NCBI GenBank assembly: GCA_947446595.1
Contig: CANFGS010000002.1
Span: 1 to 64,000, forward strand
Length of the DNA stretch: 64,000 bases
DNA from: Neisseriaceae bacterium
GTDB taxonomy: Bacteria > Pseudomonadota > Gammaproteobacteria > Burkholderiales > UBA11063
Direction of reading: 5' to 3'
Position 1 is the first letter of the stretch. The number at the start of each line of letters is the position of its first letter. The notes under the pieces are model-generated. The model was not told where the DNA came from. It saw only the letters and a list, made by a program, of their open reading frames with translations, and did no database searches. Below, in pieces: positions 10,001 to 17,942 of the stretch. Made by a program: the position numbers and the translations under genes.

Positions 10001-10443
10001 GGCTTAAATATCAAGGAAAAATGCAAGGAAATAACTTTCAAATTGATAAAGAGCCATTATTAAACATTCCGCTAATAGAAACAAATAATATTGAATACAT
10101 TAAACTATTTGAAAATTTATATTTATATTTAGTTTATATAAATGCCAATGAAAAGGACATTGTTTCAAATCTAAAAAATGAGTTATTGATAAAATTTATT
10201 GAAGATATAATCAATAGTTTAATTTACGAACTTTATTTCAAACATGATTTTGAAGCAAATAAATTATTTTTAATGGATGAGCTAATTAAAATAGTGCTTA
10301 CTTTAGATAAAAATGATTTAAATATAGCGATTAGTGATTTTTATAAGACGGTTAATTTTGATAATGAATCTATAAAAAATACATTAAAGTTAATGACAGT
10401 CCGTATGGAGTCTATTTTAATGCCAATAGTTATAGGGAAATAG
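7042..10443 (+). CDS. Eco57I/PglX-like N6-adenine DNA methyltransferase with specificity region
   Basis: A 1133-residue class I DNA methyltransferase. GAFYTP (from ~372) precedes motif I DPACGSGAF (445-453); the catalytic NPPY is at 632-635. The ~500 residues after the catalytic domain look like a TaqI/Eco57I-type target-recognition region. The N-terminal ~350 residues are helical and show no clear nuclease motif. It would methylate adenine in a host sequence and mark self DNA for the helicase-nuclease. The ATG at 7042 was chosen over one at 6991 because AGGGG precedes it by 10 nt and it gives a short 11-base overlap with the helicase stop. The C-terminal half is visibly more AT-rich than the chromosome around it. 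Confidence 0.85.
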   Translation: MATKFTHINQLLQQELTIENSKELASSILGLMGITTPNFIYTQNSLRKIIDTSKKGIFEDDKDFADFKAAYDITSNHYNVNIKHQQIILPRLFVIKQYSRSNIIWLNKLGINFEDEPLLNGYHPLGLDFIACQNRFLVVISNQDNLRILELNHGEELNSTQTEILSAWQNLFTEESNKKLLHNRLWDSLNLESVNKKFYIDIIQNFANLKQHLLENNIFDNNQSVIFTNRLIGRLLFCYFLIKKGFIPSDYLDMNTLSDNEYYNSKLSQLFFAVLNTPVSDRMHEDKSTPYLNGGLFEHKDTDIEKVSFPNNYFGSLFAVFRKYNWTVDESLSNFEVMAIDPEMLGRIFENLLAEINIENDGSSESARKAKGAFYTPRVIVDYMCKESLRQYLLTNSEEHVHNIINRLLDESIGYLTDQKKNWADDIKPYKEHLTSLLDKITVFDPACGSGAFPMGMLQLILNTFERLGDKQNTSKRKAKIIENSIFGADIEPNAIEIARLRAWLSIVVDEVKDKIEPLPNLDFKFVCCNSLIKLETKGQSNLVDNIGLIGDLQNLQHDYFNARSYKKKQELRQKYHDLLEKSRSQDSLFGKSKYLEQIESYHPFDSANVCQFYDNQFMFGISDGFDVVIGNPPYVKEYTNKGAFTQLYDSKYYQGKMDLWYFFACIGIDVLKVNGCQCFIAPNNWMTNTGASIMRNKIIQESNIQKLIDFGNFKVFESASIQTMIYLLSKNSQPSNYNLNYSYLLHDRLNRAEIDKFLQGSLKEGLFLKYLVNLERQNFINKSITFVPENISKIISKINNLNLTSLLQNEVATGIDVHQDFINKESLKTLGREFNLGDGIFILSSEELTNIKISELEFKGLIRPYYTPKELKKYSATKENKYWIIYTDSKFKDPTCMDKYPMIKQHLDKFVNVITSDNKPYGLHRARNEDFFTGEKIISLRKCIEPTFTYTDFPCYVSQTYFIIKTNRFNLKFLTLLLNSKLIKFWLKYQGKMQGNNFQIDKEPLLNIPLIETNNIEYIKLFENLYLYLVYINANEKDIVSNLKNELLIKFIEDIINSLIYELYFKHDFEANKLFLMDELIKIVLTLDKNDLNIAISDFYKTVNFDNESIKNTLKLMTVRMESILMPIVIGK

Positions 10444-10445
10444 TA

Positions 10446-12668
10446 ATGAGAATAAACAAAATTGAAATTGAAAATTTTAAATTTTTTAGAAAAAATCATA
10501 TTAATTTATATGGTAAGAATTTACTTGTTTTTGGTGAAAATGGTAGTGGTAAAAGTTCTTTGTATTGGGCTTTATACACTTTTTTTCAAAGCTCGATGAA
10601 AAGTGATGAAAATATTCAAAAATATTTTGATATAAATCATAGTGAAAATCTTTTAAATAAATATTGCGATGCAAGCAACAACGGTATGATTGCAGTTGAA
10701 TTAATAGATGATAGAAGTATTAAAACAAAATATATGATCTCTAAAGATTTAATAAATACAAATAAAGAAGATACTACTATAAAAGAGGCTAATCTTGCAA
10801 GTGATTTTATAAATTATAGAATTTTATCAAGATTATATGATTTTCGTAATTCTGAGAAGGTAGACTTATTTAAATTATTCAAAAATGATATTTTTGAATA
10901 TATAAATATGCCACAAACTAATAAAAATGTTGGTGTGGAATGGCAAAGGCTCTCAAGTGGCATTGAAGAGAAGATAACTAAGAATAATCCTATTTATATT
11001 AGCTTTCAAAGTGATTTAGCTGATTTTAATACTTTTCTTGAAGAATATATATTAAAAATTATAAATAACGCAAATAAGGTCTTAAAAGAGGATTTTAAAG
11101 AGCTTGTAGAGCTTGAAATATTAGGTTTTGAAAAAGCTGCTTATGATAAAAAAGAGGCAAATAAGCCAAAAAAAAGAGATGGAAAAACTCATGATCCTAA
11201 AATAACTTTGGGTGTGAAATTAATTGATTCTGACTTGGTAGGTGAAAGCACAATAAATAAACCACATACACATTTGAATGAAGCAAAACTAACAGCTATT
11301 GCATTATCAATTAGATTGGCGGTATTAAAAGAAAAATTATCAGATTCAAAATTAAAAGTTATTATACTTGATGATTTATTAATAAGCCTTGATATGTCGC
11401 ACCGACTATCTGTAATAGATATTGTTTTAAAATTTATGAAAGATACGCAGCTCATAGTAATGACTCATGATAAAGCATTTTATGAGACTATGAATAGATA
11501 CATAGAAAATAAAGGAATTAGTGATAAATGGCTTCAGTATGAATTTAAAATCGGAAATAACTCTCCAATAATGCAGCAAAATAAGAATAATATTGACTTA
11601 GCAAAGGATTATTATGAAAATTATGACTATGAGGCGTGTTCAAATTATTTACGCAAAGAAATAGAATCTATTTTAAAAAGGTATCTTGATCCTAATTTAG
11701 TTGATCAAGATTACAAAAGCTTGACTGATTTATTAAAAACAACCCAAAATCAAATTTTCAATAATTATATTGCTAAAAATAAAAATACTCTTTGTAAATT
11801 AATTTCTGAGACTAATTTATCAGCTGAAAAACTATCATATTTAAAAAAAGATTTTAATGGATTAGAAGAGGTCTCTCAAGATGACAAGGAGTTACTGAAT
11901 CAATTGAGGACTGAATTGTATAAATTTGCTAAAACTAGCTTTAGTACTGATATTTTAGAAGATGACTCAGAAGATGAGAAGTTATTTAAAGAAGTTAAAT
12001 TAATGATTGATAGAGTTCTTAATCCAGCTTCGCATAGTTCAACGGCTCCGTTATTTAAAATGGAAGTAGAAGAGGCAATTAGGTTAGTCGAGAGATTAAA
12101 ATCTTTTTTAAAAGATAGAGTGTCTCCTAATGCTAATAGAAATAAAGTTAAAAAAAGTGTAGTATCTTCGGTAGAGCATAATATCTCCATTGAGGATTTT
12201 GTATTAGATGTAGATAACGAAATTATTGCTCCGATAAGAAGGTCAACAAATACTGCTGAATTGATTGATATTTTTGAGAATAAGATTTCAAAAAATATTA
12301 GTTTAATAAAAATAAATGAATTAAAAAACATTTTCCAAGAAATATTGTTCAGACGAACAATTAAAACCGGTGAAATTGATCAATGGTTAATGAGGTGCTA
12401 CAGTGCTAGAGACAATTGGAGTAAAGAAGAAAAAATTATTTGGGGTGAACTTATAATTGCATTATATGATAATAATGCGATACATGATTTCATTATCCTT
12501 TCAATATTTCAAAACGCAAAATGTATTAGTGTAGTTGAGGAGTATGATAATTATGGTCATTTTGAACATCAAAAAGTGCAGTTAGATAAAAGTTTATTAC
12601 CAGAATTGATCCCAGATCTTATAGAGGATGGTCTACTCACTTCTCAAAGTAGTAATATACCATTTTAA
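10446..12668 (+). CDS. AAA/RecF-like ATPase with HEPN-like C-terminal motif
   Basis: A 740-residue ATPase. Walker A GENGSGKSS is at 30-38, a signature-like LNEAKLTAIALSIRLA block follows near 277, Walker B IILDD ends at 310, and MTHD (339-342) forms the H-loop. Only ~270 residues separate A from B, so there is no long SMC coiled coil. The C-terminal ~350 residues are not recognised, but contain R523-x6-H530 (RVLNPASH), which fits the Rx4-6H pattern of HEPN ribonucleases; this is suggestive only. The ATG lies 2 bases after the methyltransferase stop, with AGGGA just upstream, so the genes are coupled. Very AT-rich. Likely sensor or effector of the same defence system. Confidence 0.72.
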   Translation: MRINKIEIENFKFFRKNHINLYGKNLLVFGENGSGKSSLYWALYTFFQSSMKSDENIQKYFDINHSENLLNKYCDASNNGMIAVELIDDRSIKTKYMISKDLINTNKEDTTIKEANLASDFINYRILSRLYDFRNSEKVDLFKLFKNDIFEYINMPQTNKNVGVEWQRLSSGIEEKITKNNPIYISFQSDLADFNTFLEEYILKIINNANKVLKEDFKELVELEILGFEKAAYDKKEANKPKKRDGKTHDPKITLGVKLIDSDLVGESTINKPHTHLNEAKLTAIALSIRLAVLKEKLSDSKLKVIILDDLLISLDMSHRLSVIDIVLKFMKDTQLIVMTHDKAFYETMNRYIENKGISDKWLQYEFKIGNNSPIMQQNKNNIDLAKDYYENYDYEACSNYLRKEIESILKRYLDPNLVDQDYKSLTDLLKTTQNQIFNNYIAKNKNTLCKLISETNLSAEKLSYLKKDFNGLEEVSQDDKELLNQLRTELYKFAKTSFSTDILEDDSEDEKLFKEVKLMIDRVLNPASHSSTAPLFKMEVEEAIRLVERLKSFLKDRVSPNANRNKVKKSVVSSVEHNISIEDFVLDVDNEIIAPIRRSTNTAELIDIFENKISKNISLIKINELKNIFQEILFRRTIKTGEIDQWLMRCYSARDNWSKEEKIIWGELIIALYDNNAIHDFIILSIFQNAKCISVVEEYDNYGHFEHQKVQLDKSLLPELIPDLIEDGLLTSQSSNIPF

Positions 12669-12687
12669 AATTTAGGATAAAAGCTAC

Positions 12688-13698
12688 ATGAAATGTTTAA
12701 GAGAGATAAAGAATGTGATTAGTGCTTGGCTAAAACTTAAATATACTAATATAAGTACGTCTGCTTTTATTTTATTTGTTCATAATGTTATTGGTATTGT
12801 ATTAGTTGTAGATTTGCTTTGGATTTTTTGTTTTCACACTCACAAAAATATAATTATTGACAACAATAAATTGTATTGGGATAATATTGCAATCATTTGG
12901 GGTGTGGTTGCAATGTTAATTACTGCATTAACATTTGTCCTATCAATTTACTTGCCGCCAGTTATTAAGGAAGTAAAAGATTTATCTGCTGGAATTAAAC
13001 CAAGCTGTAGAAATAGAATAATTCATAATAATAAATTATCTGTTAATATATTTCAAATGATTGTTTCTATTGTTATAATTATTTTTTTACTAATTGTGAT
13101 TCTTAAGTTTTGTGGTATCGCAGGAACAGATTTATCTTTAGCAATTACGCGTGTTATAAGATATTCAATTATAGCTATATTATTATGGGTGGTTTCAATT
13201 TGGGCGTTAACTTGTATTGATAATGATAATTATACCAGTGATTGCCTATTATTACTACCTATAGATAAAAAAAATCAGACCGCTTATTTCACTCTAATTA
13301 AGCGTCAATTAGATAAGCATTTATCAAAAAAAGAGTACTATAGATTGAACGATGATTTGATTCAAGTGGTTAGATTTATTACTAAAAATATTAGGAATGA
13401 TTTTTATTCTTTGAAAGATTATAGCATTAAATATTTTTTTAATTCCAAATTTAACCAAAGGCAGTATATAAATTGTATTCTCAATACATACGATAACCCA
13501 GTACGTTTTTATTATTTTTCAAGAGATGCAATTACTAGAAATGATTTTTCCTATGCTCCAAATGATAATATCACGAGATTTCAAAATTATATGTTTTCAG
13601 TCAAATATAGAGGTATTCAAGAGTTTTATACCAAGATAGTTCAACGACATGTTGAGCTTACTGCTGACAACCAAGATAGATTGATTGATTACTATTAA
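12688..13698 (+). CDS. Four-helix membrane protein of the defence island
   Basis: A 336-residue protein not recognised as any named family. Four hydrophobic segments are visible: residues ~20-50, ~68-95, ~118-145 and ~155-175. A polar C-terminal half of about 160 residues is probably cytoplasmic. An AGGATAA ribosome site precedes the ATG, which lies 19 bases after the ATPase stop, so it belongs to the same transcription unit. Membrane partners in defence modules often carry out or anchor the toxic step; that role here is inference from position. AT content matches the ATPase gene rather than mutL. Confidence 0.6.
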   Translation: MKCLREIKNVISAWLKLKYTNISTSAFILFVHNVIGIVLVVDLLWIFCFHTHKNIIIDNNKLYWDNIAIIWGVVAMLITALTFVLSIYLPPVIKEVKDLSAGIKPSCRNRIIHNNKLSVNIFQMIVSIVIIIFLLIVILKFCGIAGTDLSLAITRVIRYSIIAILLWVVSIWALTCIDNDNYTSDCLLLLPIDKKNQTAYFTLIKRQLDKHLSKKEYYRLNDDLIQVVRFITKNIRNDFYSLKDYSIKYFFNSKFNQRQYINCILNTYDNPVRFYYFSRDAITRNDFSYAPNDNITRFQNYMFSVKYRGIQEFYTKIVQRHVELTADNQDRLIDYY

Positions 13699-13793
13699 CG
13701 AAATGGAAAAAAGGTTAACAAATAGAGTAAATGAGCATAAGAATTTGAATGCATGAAATATTAATACGCTAGAAGATATTGGAATTAAAAATT

Positions 13794-15668
13794 ATGAATC
13801 TTAATAGAATAAAAAAATTACCTGCACACCTTGTTAATCGTATTGCGGCTGGAGAAGTTGTTGAGAGACCGGCTTCAGCTCTTAAAGAAATTATGGAAAA
13901 CAGTGTTGATGCTGGTTCTGATAAAATTATTGTAGAACTTATCCAAGGTGGTGTGAAACAAATAAAAATTACCGATAATGGTAGTGGGATTCATCAAGAT
14001 GATATTCCTCTTACTATAGAGCAACATGCAACAAGTAAGATTACTGATGAGGATGATTTATACAATATTAAAACCCTAGGCTTTAGAGGTGAAGGTTTAG
14101 CATCAATTGCAGCTGTGTCTAATTTTATTTTGGCAAGTAAAATTGATGGTAACTCACATGGATATGCTATTAGTAGCAATTTTGGGGTAATTAATCAAGT
14201 CAACCCAAAAGCTATTAATAATGGTACGGTGGTTGAAGTGGGGGATTTGTATCATAATATCCCAGCACGTAAAAAATTTATGAAATCAGAAACTACTGAA
14301 TATGCTCATTGTAAGGGTGTGTTTGAACGTATCGCATTATCTTATCCTGAAATTAGCTTTGAATTAACTAATAATGGTAAGAGTATCTATAAACTAAATA
14401 AACAGACTTTGCTTGAAAGAATTGCTAGTTTATTTGGAGATGATTATAACCATCATTATTTTCAGATTTTGGAATGTGGGAATTATAATCTATCTGGTTA
14501 CGTTTACCATCCTAGTTACCTTAGTGGCAATAAAACTATCCAGTATTTTTATGTAAATGGGCGCTATGTGCGCGATAAAGTAGTGCAAAATGCTATAAAG
14601 CAAGGTTTTAGTGGGGTTTTACATCATGAACATCAGCCACAATATGTATTATTTTTGGAAGTTAATCCTATAGATGTCGATGTTAATGTGCACCCAACTA
14701 AAAGTGAAGTAAGGTTTAAAGAGAGTGGCTCGGTTCATGGGTTTATAAGCAGTTCAATTAAAAAAGCTTTAGGAGCTGATATTCATCGAGCTAATGTGGA
14801 ACAAGCTATACCAGGATCTCAAACTAATGAAGTACCGAGTAGTGTGCAGAATAGCCATTCTCCAAAATCATTTGGTAGTGATAATGGGTTTAAAAATAAT
14901 GATTGGAAGCACGATGATAGTCGTGCAATACGCGAATGGTTGCCACCACGTGGGGAATTAAGATCATCAGTAAGTGATACTAAATTTGCCGAGCCTAGAT
15001 CAGAGGTAAGAGGAGCTTCAAGAGCAGAGCTTGGTCTTAGAGTGGAATTATTTCATGAACCAGAAAGCCAAAATACTACTACTCCAATGCTTGGTTTTGC
15101 AATTGCGCAGCTTCATGGGGTTTATATATTATCCCAAACTACTGATGGCTTGATAGTTGTTGATATGCATGCTGCACATGAGCGAATCTTGCTTGAAAAA
15201 TTAAAGACTCAATTAAGTATAAATCAATTAAGCTCACAAAATTTATTAATGCCAGTATCGGTGAAGCTTGATGAAATACTATTTGATACAGTAATTGAAC
15301 ATAAAGATACTCTTTTAAAACTTGGGTTTACGATTAGATATGAAACACATACTAATGAAATACATATTGAGTCAGTACCAATGCTTTTTAATGCTTCAAA
15401 TATAGAGCAGATGGTTAAAGACGTTATAACAGAATTAAACAAATACGGCAATAGCAATGTTCTAGCTGAACATCAGGAAGAAATTTTATCAACTATGGCG
15501 TGTCACACAGCCGTTCGTGCTAATCATCAACTAAATATTCCAGAAATGAATGCTATGTTACGGGATATGGAGCAGACCGAGCGCTCAAACTATTGTAACC
15601 ATGGGCGTCCTACTTGGTTTAAACTAAGCATGAATGAACTAGATGGTATGTTCATGCGCGGCCAGTAG
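13794..15668 (+). CDS. mutL: DNA mismatch repair protein MutL
   Basis: A 624-residue GHKL ATPase that links MutS mismatch recognition to strand removal. The N-terminus shows NRIAAGEVVERPASALKE, DNGSGI and GFRGEGLASI, the nucleotide pocket. A low-complexity linker (~330-420) joins it to a C-terminal dimer domain with DMHAAHERILLE, a variant of the DQHA-x2-E-x4-E endonuclease site, plus CNHGRPT near the end. This suggests the nicking type of MutL. The ATG at 13794 with GGA 10 nt upstream is preferred over a TTG at 13779. It lies between two defence-like units rather than beside miaA. Confidence 0.95.
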   Translation: MNLNRIKKLPAHLVNRIAAGEVVERPASALKEIMENSVDAGSDKIIVELIQGGVKQIKITDNGSGIHQDDIPLTIEQHATSKITDEDDLYNIKTLGFRGEGLASIAAVSNFILASKIDGNSHGYAISSNFGVINQVNPKAINNGTVVEVGDLYHNIPARKKFMKSETTEYAHCKGVFERIALSYPEISFELTNNGKSIYKLNKQTLLERIASLFGDDYNHHYFQILECGNYNLSGYVYHPSYLSGNKTIQYFYVNGRYVRDKVVQNAIKQGFSGVLHHEHQPQYVLFLEVNPIDVDVNVHPTKSEVRFKESGSVHGFISSSIKKALGADIHRANVEQAIPGSQTNEVPSSVQNSHSPKSFGSDNGFKNNDWKHDDSRAIREWLPPRGELRSSVSDTKFAEPRSEVRGASRAELGLRVELFHEPESQNTTTPMLGFAIAQLHGVYILSQTTDGLIVVDMHAAHERILLEKLKTQLSINQLSSQNLLMPVSVKLDEILFDTVIEHKDTLLKLGFTIRYETHTNEIHIESVPMLFNASNIEQMVKDVITELNKYGNSNVLAEHQEEILSTMACHTAVRANHQLNIPEMNAMLRDMEQTERSNYCNHGRPTWFKLSMNELDGMFMRGQ

Positions 15669-15726
15669 TTTTGTATGATTAATTTGTATAGTTGAGGTTT
15701 GAGCAGTCTACATTAGCTATAAATTT

Positions 15727-15755
15727 TTGAATAACTATTTTTAAAGCCCTATAAA
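15727..15755 (+). promoter_or_regulatory. Promoter of the ATPase/193-aa pair
   Basis: TTGAAT (15727-15732), exactly 17 bp, then TATAAA (15750-15755), about 47 bases before the ATG at 15803. The spacing and position are convincing, and the pair therefore seems to be transcribed independently of mutL. Confidence 0.55.
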
Positions 15756-15802
15756 ATATGTTAACATAACGTTCTATAAAAATTTATCTTTAAAGAATAA
15801 TT

Positions 15803-17233
15803 ATGCAACAAACAATGAATAAACCGGAATTAAGTTTTATTATTAAAGATTTAGGCTCGATAGGTGATGCTACTCTTAAATTAAATGATCTAACTGCCAT
15901 TATTGGACCAAACTCATCCTCTAAAACTTACTTAACTTATATAATATATGGATTTATTAAGTATCTGAATAATGTTAATCTTATCCCTTCTTCACTTAAG
16001 TCAAGTAAATTAAACGTAATACATGATGATTTAGTAAGTCAGCTGAAAAATGGATTAACATTTTCAATTGATATGACAATATTTGATGCGAACTTATTAG
16101 TTATTATTAATGAAATTGCAGCAAATTATGTAAAAACTGAAGCGGCAAAAAATTTAAGGCTAGATTTATCTTCAAGTTTTGATTTAAGCATTGACATCAA
16201 AAATATTATAAAAGCAACTGATATTCCATTATCATTAGACTCAGGGCTAATGTTTTTAAAGAAAGAGGCGGGGATGTCAGCCGTAAATGGTTTAATTAAT
16301 TTATCTATTTTAGATAAATCTTTATTATCTTCCCATAATCCTAATGAGATTGCTGAGAATCTTCTCCCAATTTTTAGTATATTAATAATTAGACAAATTA
16401 TATCAAGTTTGTTAAAAGAGCTTTTCCCAAATGTATTTATAATAACCTCAGAAAGAACAGGAATAGCAGTTTTTATAGACCAATTGAGATCGTTAGTGAA
16501 AGAAAGAGATGATTTATCAGAAAATGATAAAATAAAAGAAGTTGATGTAAGTGCAGCACGTTCTAAAATAACTTATCAACAAGCAGTATTGAATAATATA
16601 GCTGAAATAAATTCAATAAATTCTCAATTGGAAAAAAGTTTTCTTAGTGAAGGAGATAAACATAATAATTTATCTAATTTTATAGAAAGAAATATTAATG
16701 ATGGTAGTTACGACATTGCTAATAGTAATAATATTTCCTTTAAAATGAAAAATGATTTATCTATTAATTTAAATGCAAGCTCTTCAAGTGTGAAATCTTT
16801 ATTTCTCATTGATACCTATATTAAATACCTTGCAAGACAAAATGATTTATTAATTATTGATGAACCAGAGCTTAATTTGCACCCTTCAAATCAACGTAAA
16901 ATTGCGAGGTTGATCGCAATGCTTGTTAATTCAGGGGTTAAGGTGCTATTTACTACTCATAGTGATTATTTAATGAATGAAATAAATAATCTAATAATGC
17001 TAAATGATATAACTGACAATGAGCGCTCTTCAATTTTAAAAGACTATCAGATTGATGCAGATGCTACTATTAGTCTCGATAAAGTATCAGTATATTATAT
17101 ACATAAAGATGAATTCGGTAATAATGTATTAGATACTTGTCCTATTAAAAATGGAATTTATGAATATCAAGCATTTGATGATGAAATTATTAAGCTCAGT
17201 AATTTATCAGAAAAATTACGTGAGCTCTTGTAA
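15803..17233 (+). CDS. AAA ATPase (AAA_15/AAA_21-like), first gene of a two-gene unit
   Basis: A 476-residue ATPase of the ABC-like AAA type found in OLD, PARIS-like and related defence pairs. Walker A is GPNSSSKT (35-42); the usual glycine before the lysine is serine here. Walker B is LLIIDEPELNLHP with D353 and E354, followed by TTHSD (384-388). The middle is helical with no zinc hook. The stop overlaps the next ATG by one base (TAATG), so the two products are made together and probably form a complex. No Toprim nuclease follows the ATPase core, so it is not a complete OLD protein. A second ATG at 15815 is possible. Confidence 0.72.
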   Translation: MQQTMNKPELSFIIKDLGSIGDATLKLNDLTAIIGPNSSSKTYLTYIIYGFIKYLNNVNLIPSSLKSSKLNVIHDDLVSQLKNGLTFSIDMTIFDANLLVIINEIAANYVKTEAAKNLRLDLSSSFDLSIDIKNIIKATDIPLSLDSGLMFLKKEAGMSAVNGLINLSILDKSLLSSHNPNEIAENLLPIFSILIIRQIISSLLKELFPNVFIITSERTGIAVFIDQLRSLVKERDDLSENDKIKEVDVSAARSKITYQQAVLNNIAEINSINSQLEKSFLSEGDKHNNLSNFIERNINDGSYDIANSNNISFKMKNDLSINLNASSSSVKSLFLIDTYIKYLARQNDLLIIDEPELNLHPSNQRKIARLIAMLVNSGVKVLFTTHSDYLMNEINNLIMLNDITDNERSSILKDYQIDADATISLDKVSVYYIHKDEFGNNVLDTCPIKNGIYEYQAFDDEIIKLSNLSEKLRELL

Positions 17234-17814
17234 TGAAAGGTTTTTTAGATAAATTTTTAATACCATTAGAGAATAATTGTTTTAAATTAAATGAAGTTAG
17301 CCCAAATAAAAAAACTGAAAGTATTACATTTAGAATACCAAAAGGATATGATAGTGATCAAGTTTTTGCTTTAAATTTAGATATATTAAAGCTTGCAATG
17401 TTTGAAAGTTTTGGAAGTGATAAACATAAGTTTATTAATTTTCGTTCAGCAGATTTTGCAGTTGTCAATATTTTGGATGATAGCGTAGAATTATTTTTGT
17501 TAGAGCTAGGTTCGCATAAATGTAGTGAGCTAAGGGATAAATTTAATGCATCAATTAGATTATGTATGTATATAGTTTCATTATATTTACAAAAACAAGA
17601 TAAATGGGGCTTTTCATATAAGTATGTATTTCTTCATTATGAAACTCCAACCGCTATAAAAAAGAAGATGATTAGTGGGCAGTTATATCAAAGTGATACT
17701 CAATTAAATTATTGGATATCAAAAACAAATTTTATTACAATTGAAGATGCAATTAGTAAATTAGTAGAATTTAATTGTGATAATTCAGATCTATTTAGTA
17801 AAGTATTTCGATAA
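17233..17814 (+). CDS. Hypothetical protein coupled to AAA ATPase
   Basis: A 193-residue protein that I do not recognise. It has no signal peptide or membrane segment. A stretch with FRSADFAVVNI, then VELFLLELG and a following HK loosely recalls a PD-(D/E)XK nuclease core (acidic, then strand with Glu), but the ExK spacing is not kept, so this is weak. One-base overlap with the ATPase gene indicates a dedicated partner, by analogy the effector of an ATPase-controlled defence pair. It is shorter than the DUF4435 partner of PARIS. Confidence 0.55.
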   Translation: MKGFLDKFLIPLENNCFKLNEVSPNKKTESITFRIPKGYDSDQVFALNLDILKLAMFESFGSDKHKFINFRSADFAVVNILDDSVELFLLELGSHKCSELRDKFNASIRLCMYIVSLYLQKQDKWGFSYKYVFLHYETPTAIKKKMISGQLYQSDTQLNYWISKTNFITIEDAISKLVEFNCDNSDLFSKVFR

Positions 17815-17942
17815 ACTAGAGGCTTAAGATACCATTTATTTTCATTTTTGCCAAAAATATGAAAATTTAATAAATAATTTGTGGAAAATTATTATAAACA
17901 GAAAAACTTTACTAATAAATAAATTTTTGAATAGAAACACTT

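Noticed and set aside
11900..12331. 143-codon open frame on the reverse strand inside the defence ATPase gene
   Set aside because: Low-complexity Leu/Ser/Ile translation typical of antisense to an AT-rich gene; the forward gene has clear ATPase motifs.
17838..17866. AT-only inverted repeat after the 193-residue gene as terminator
   Set aside because: The stem has almost no G-C pairs and is followed by no clean T run; too weak to call.
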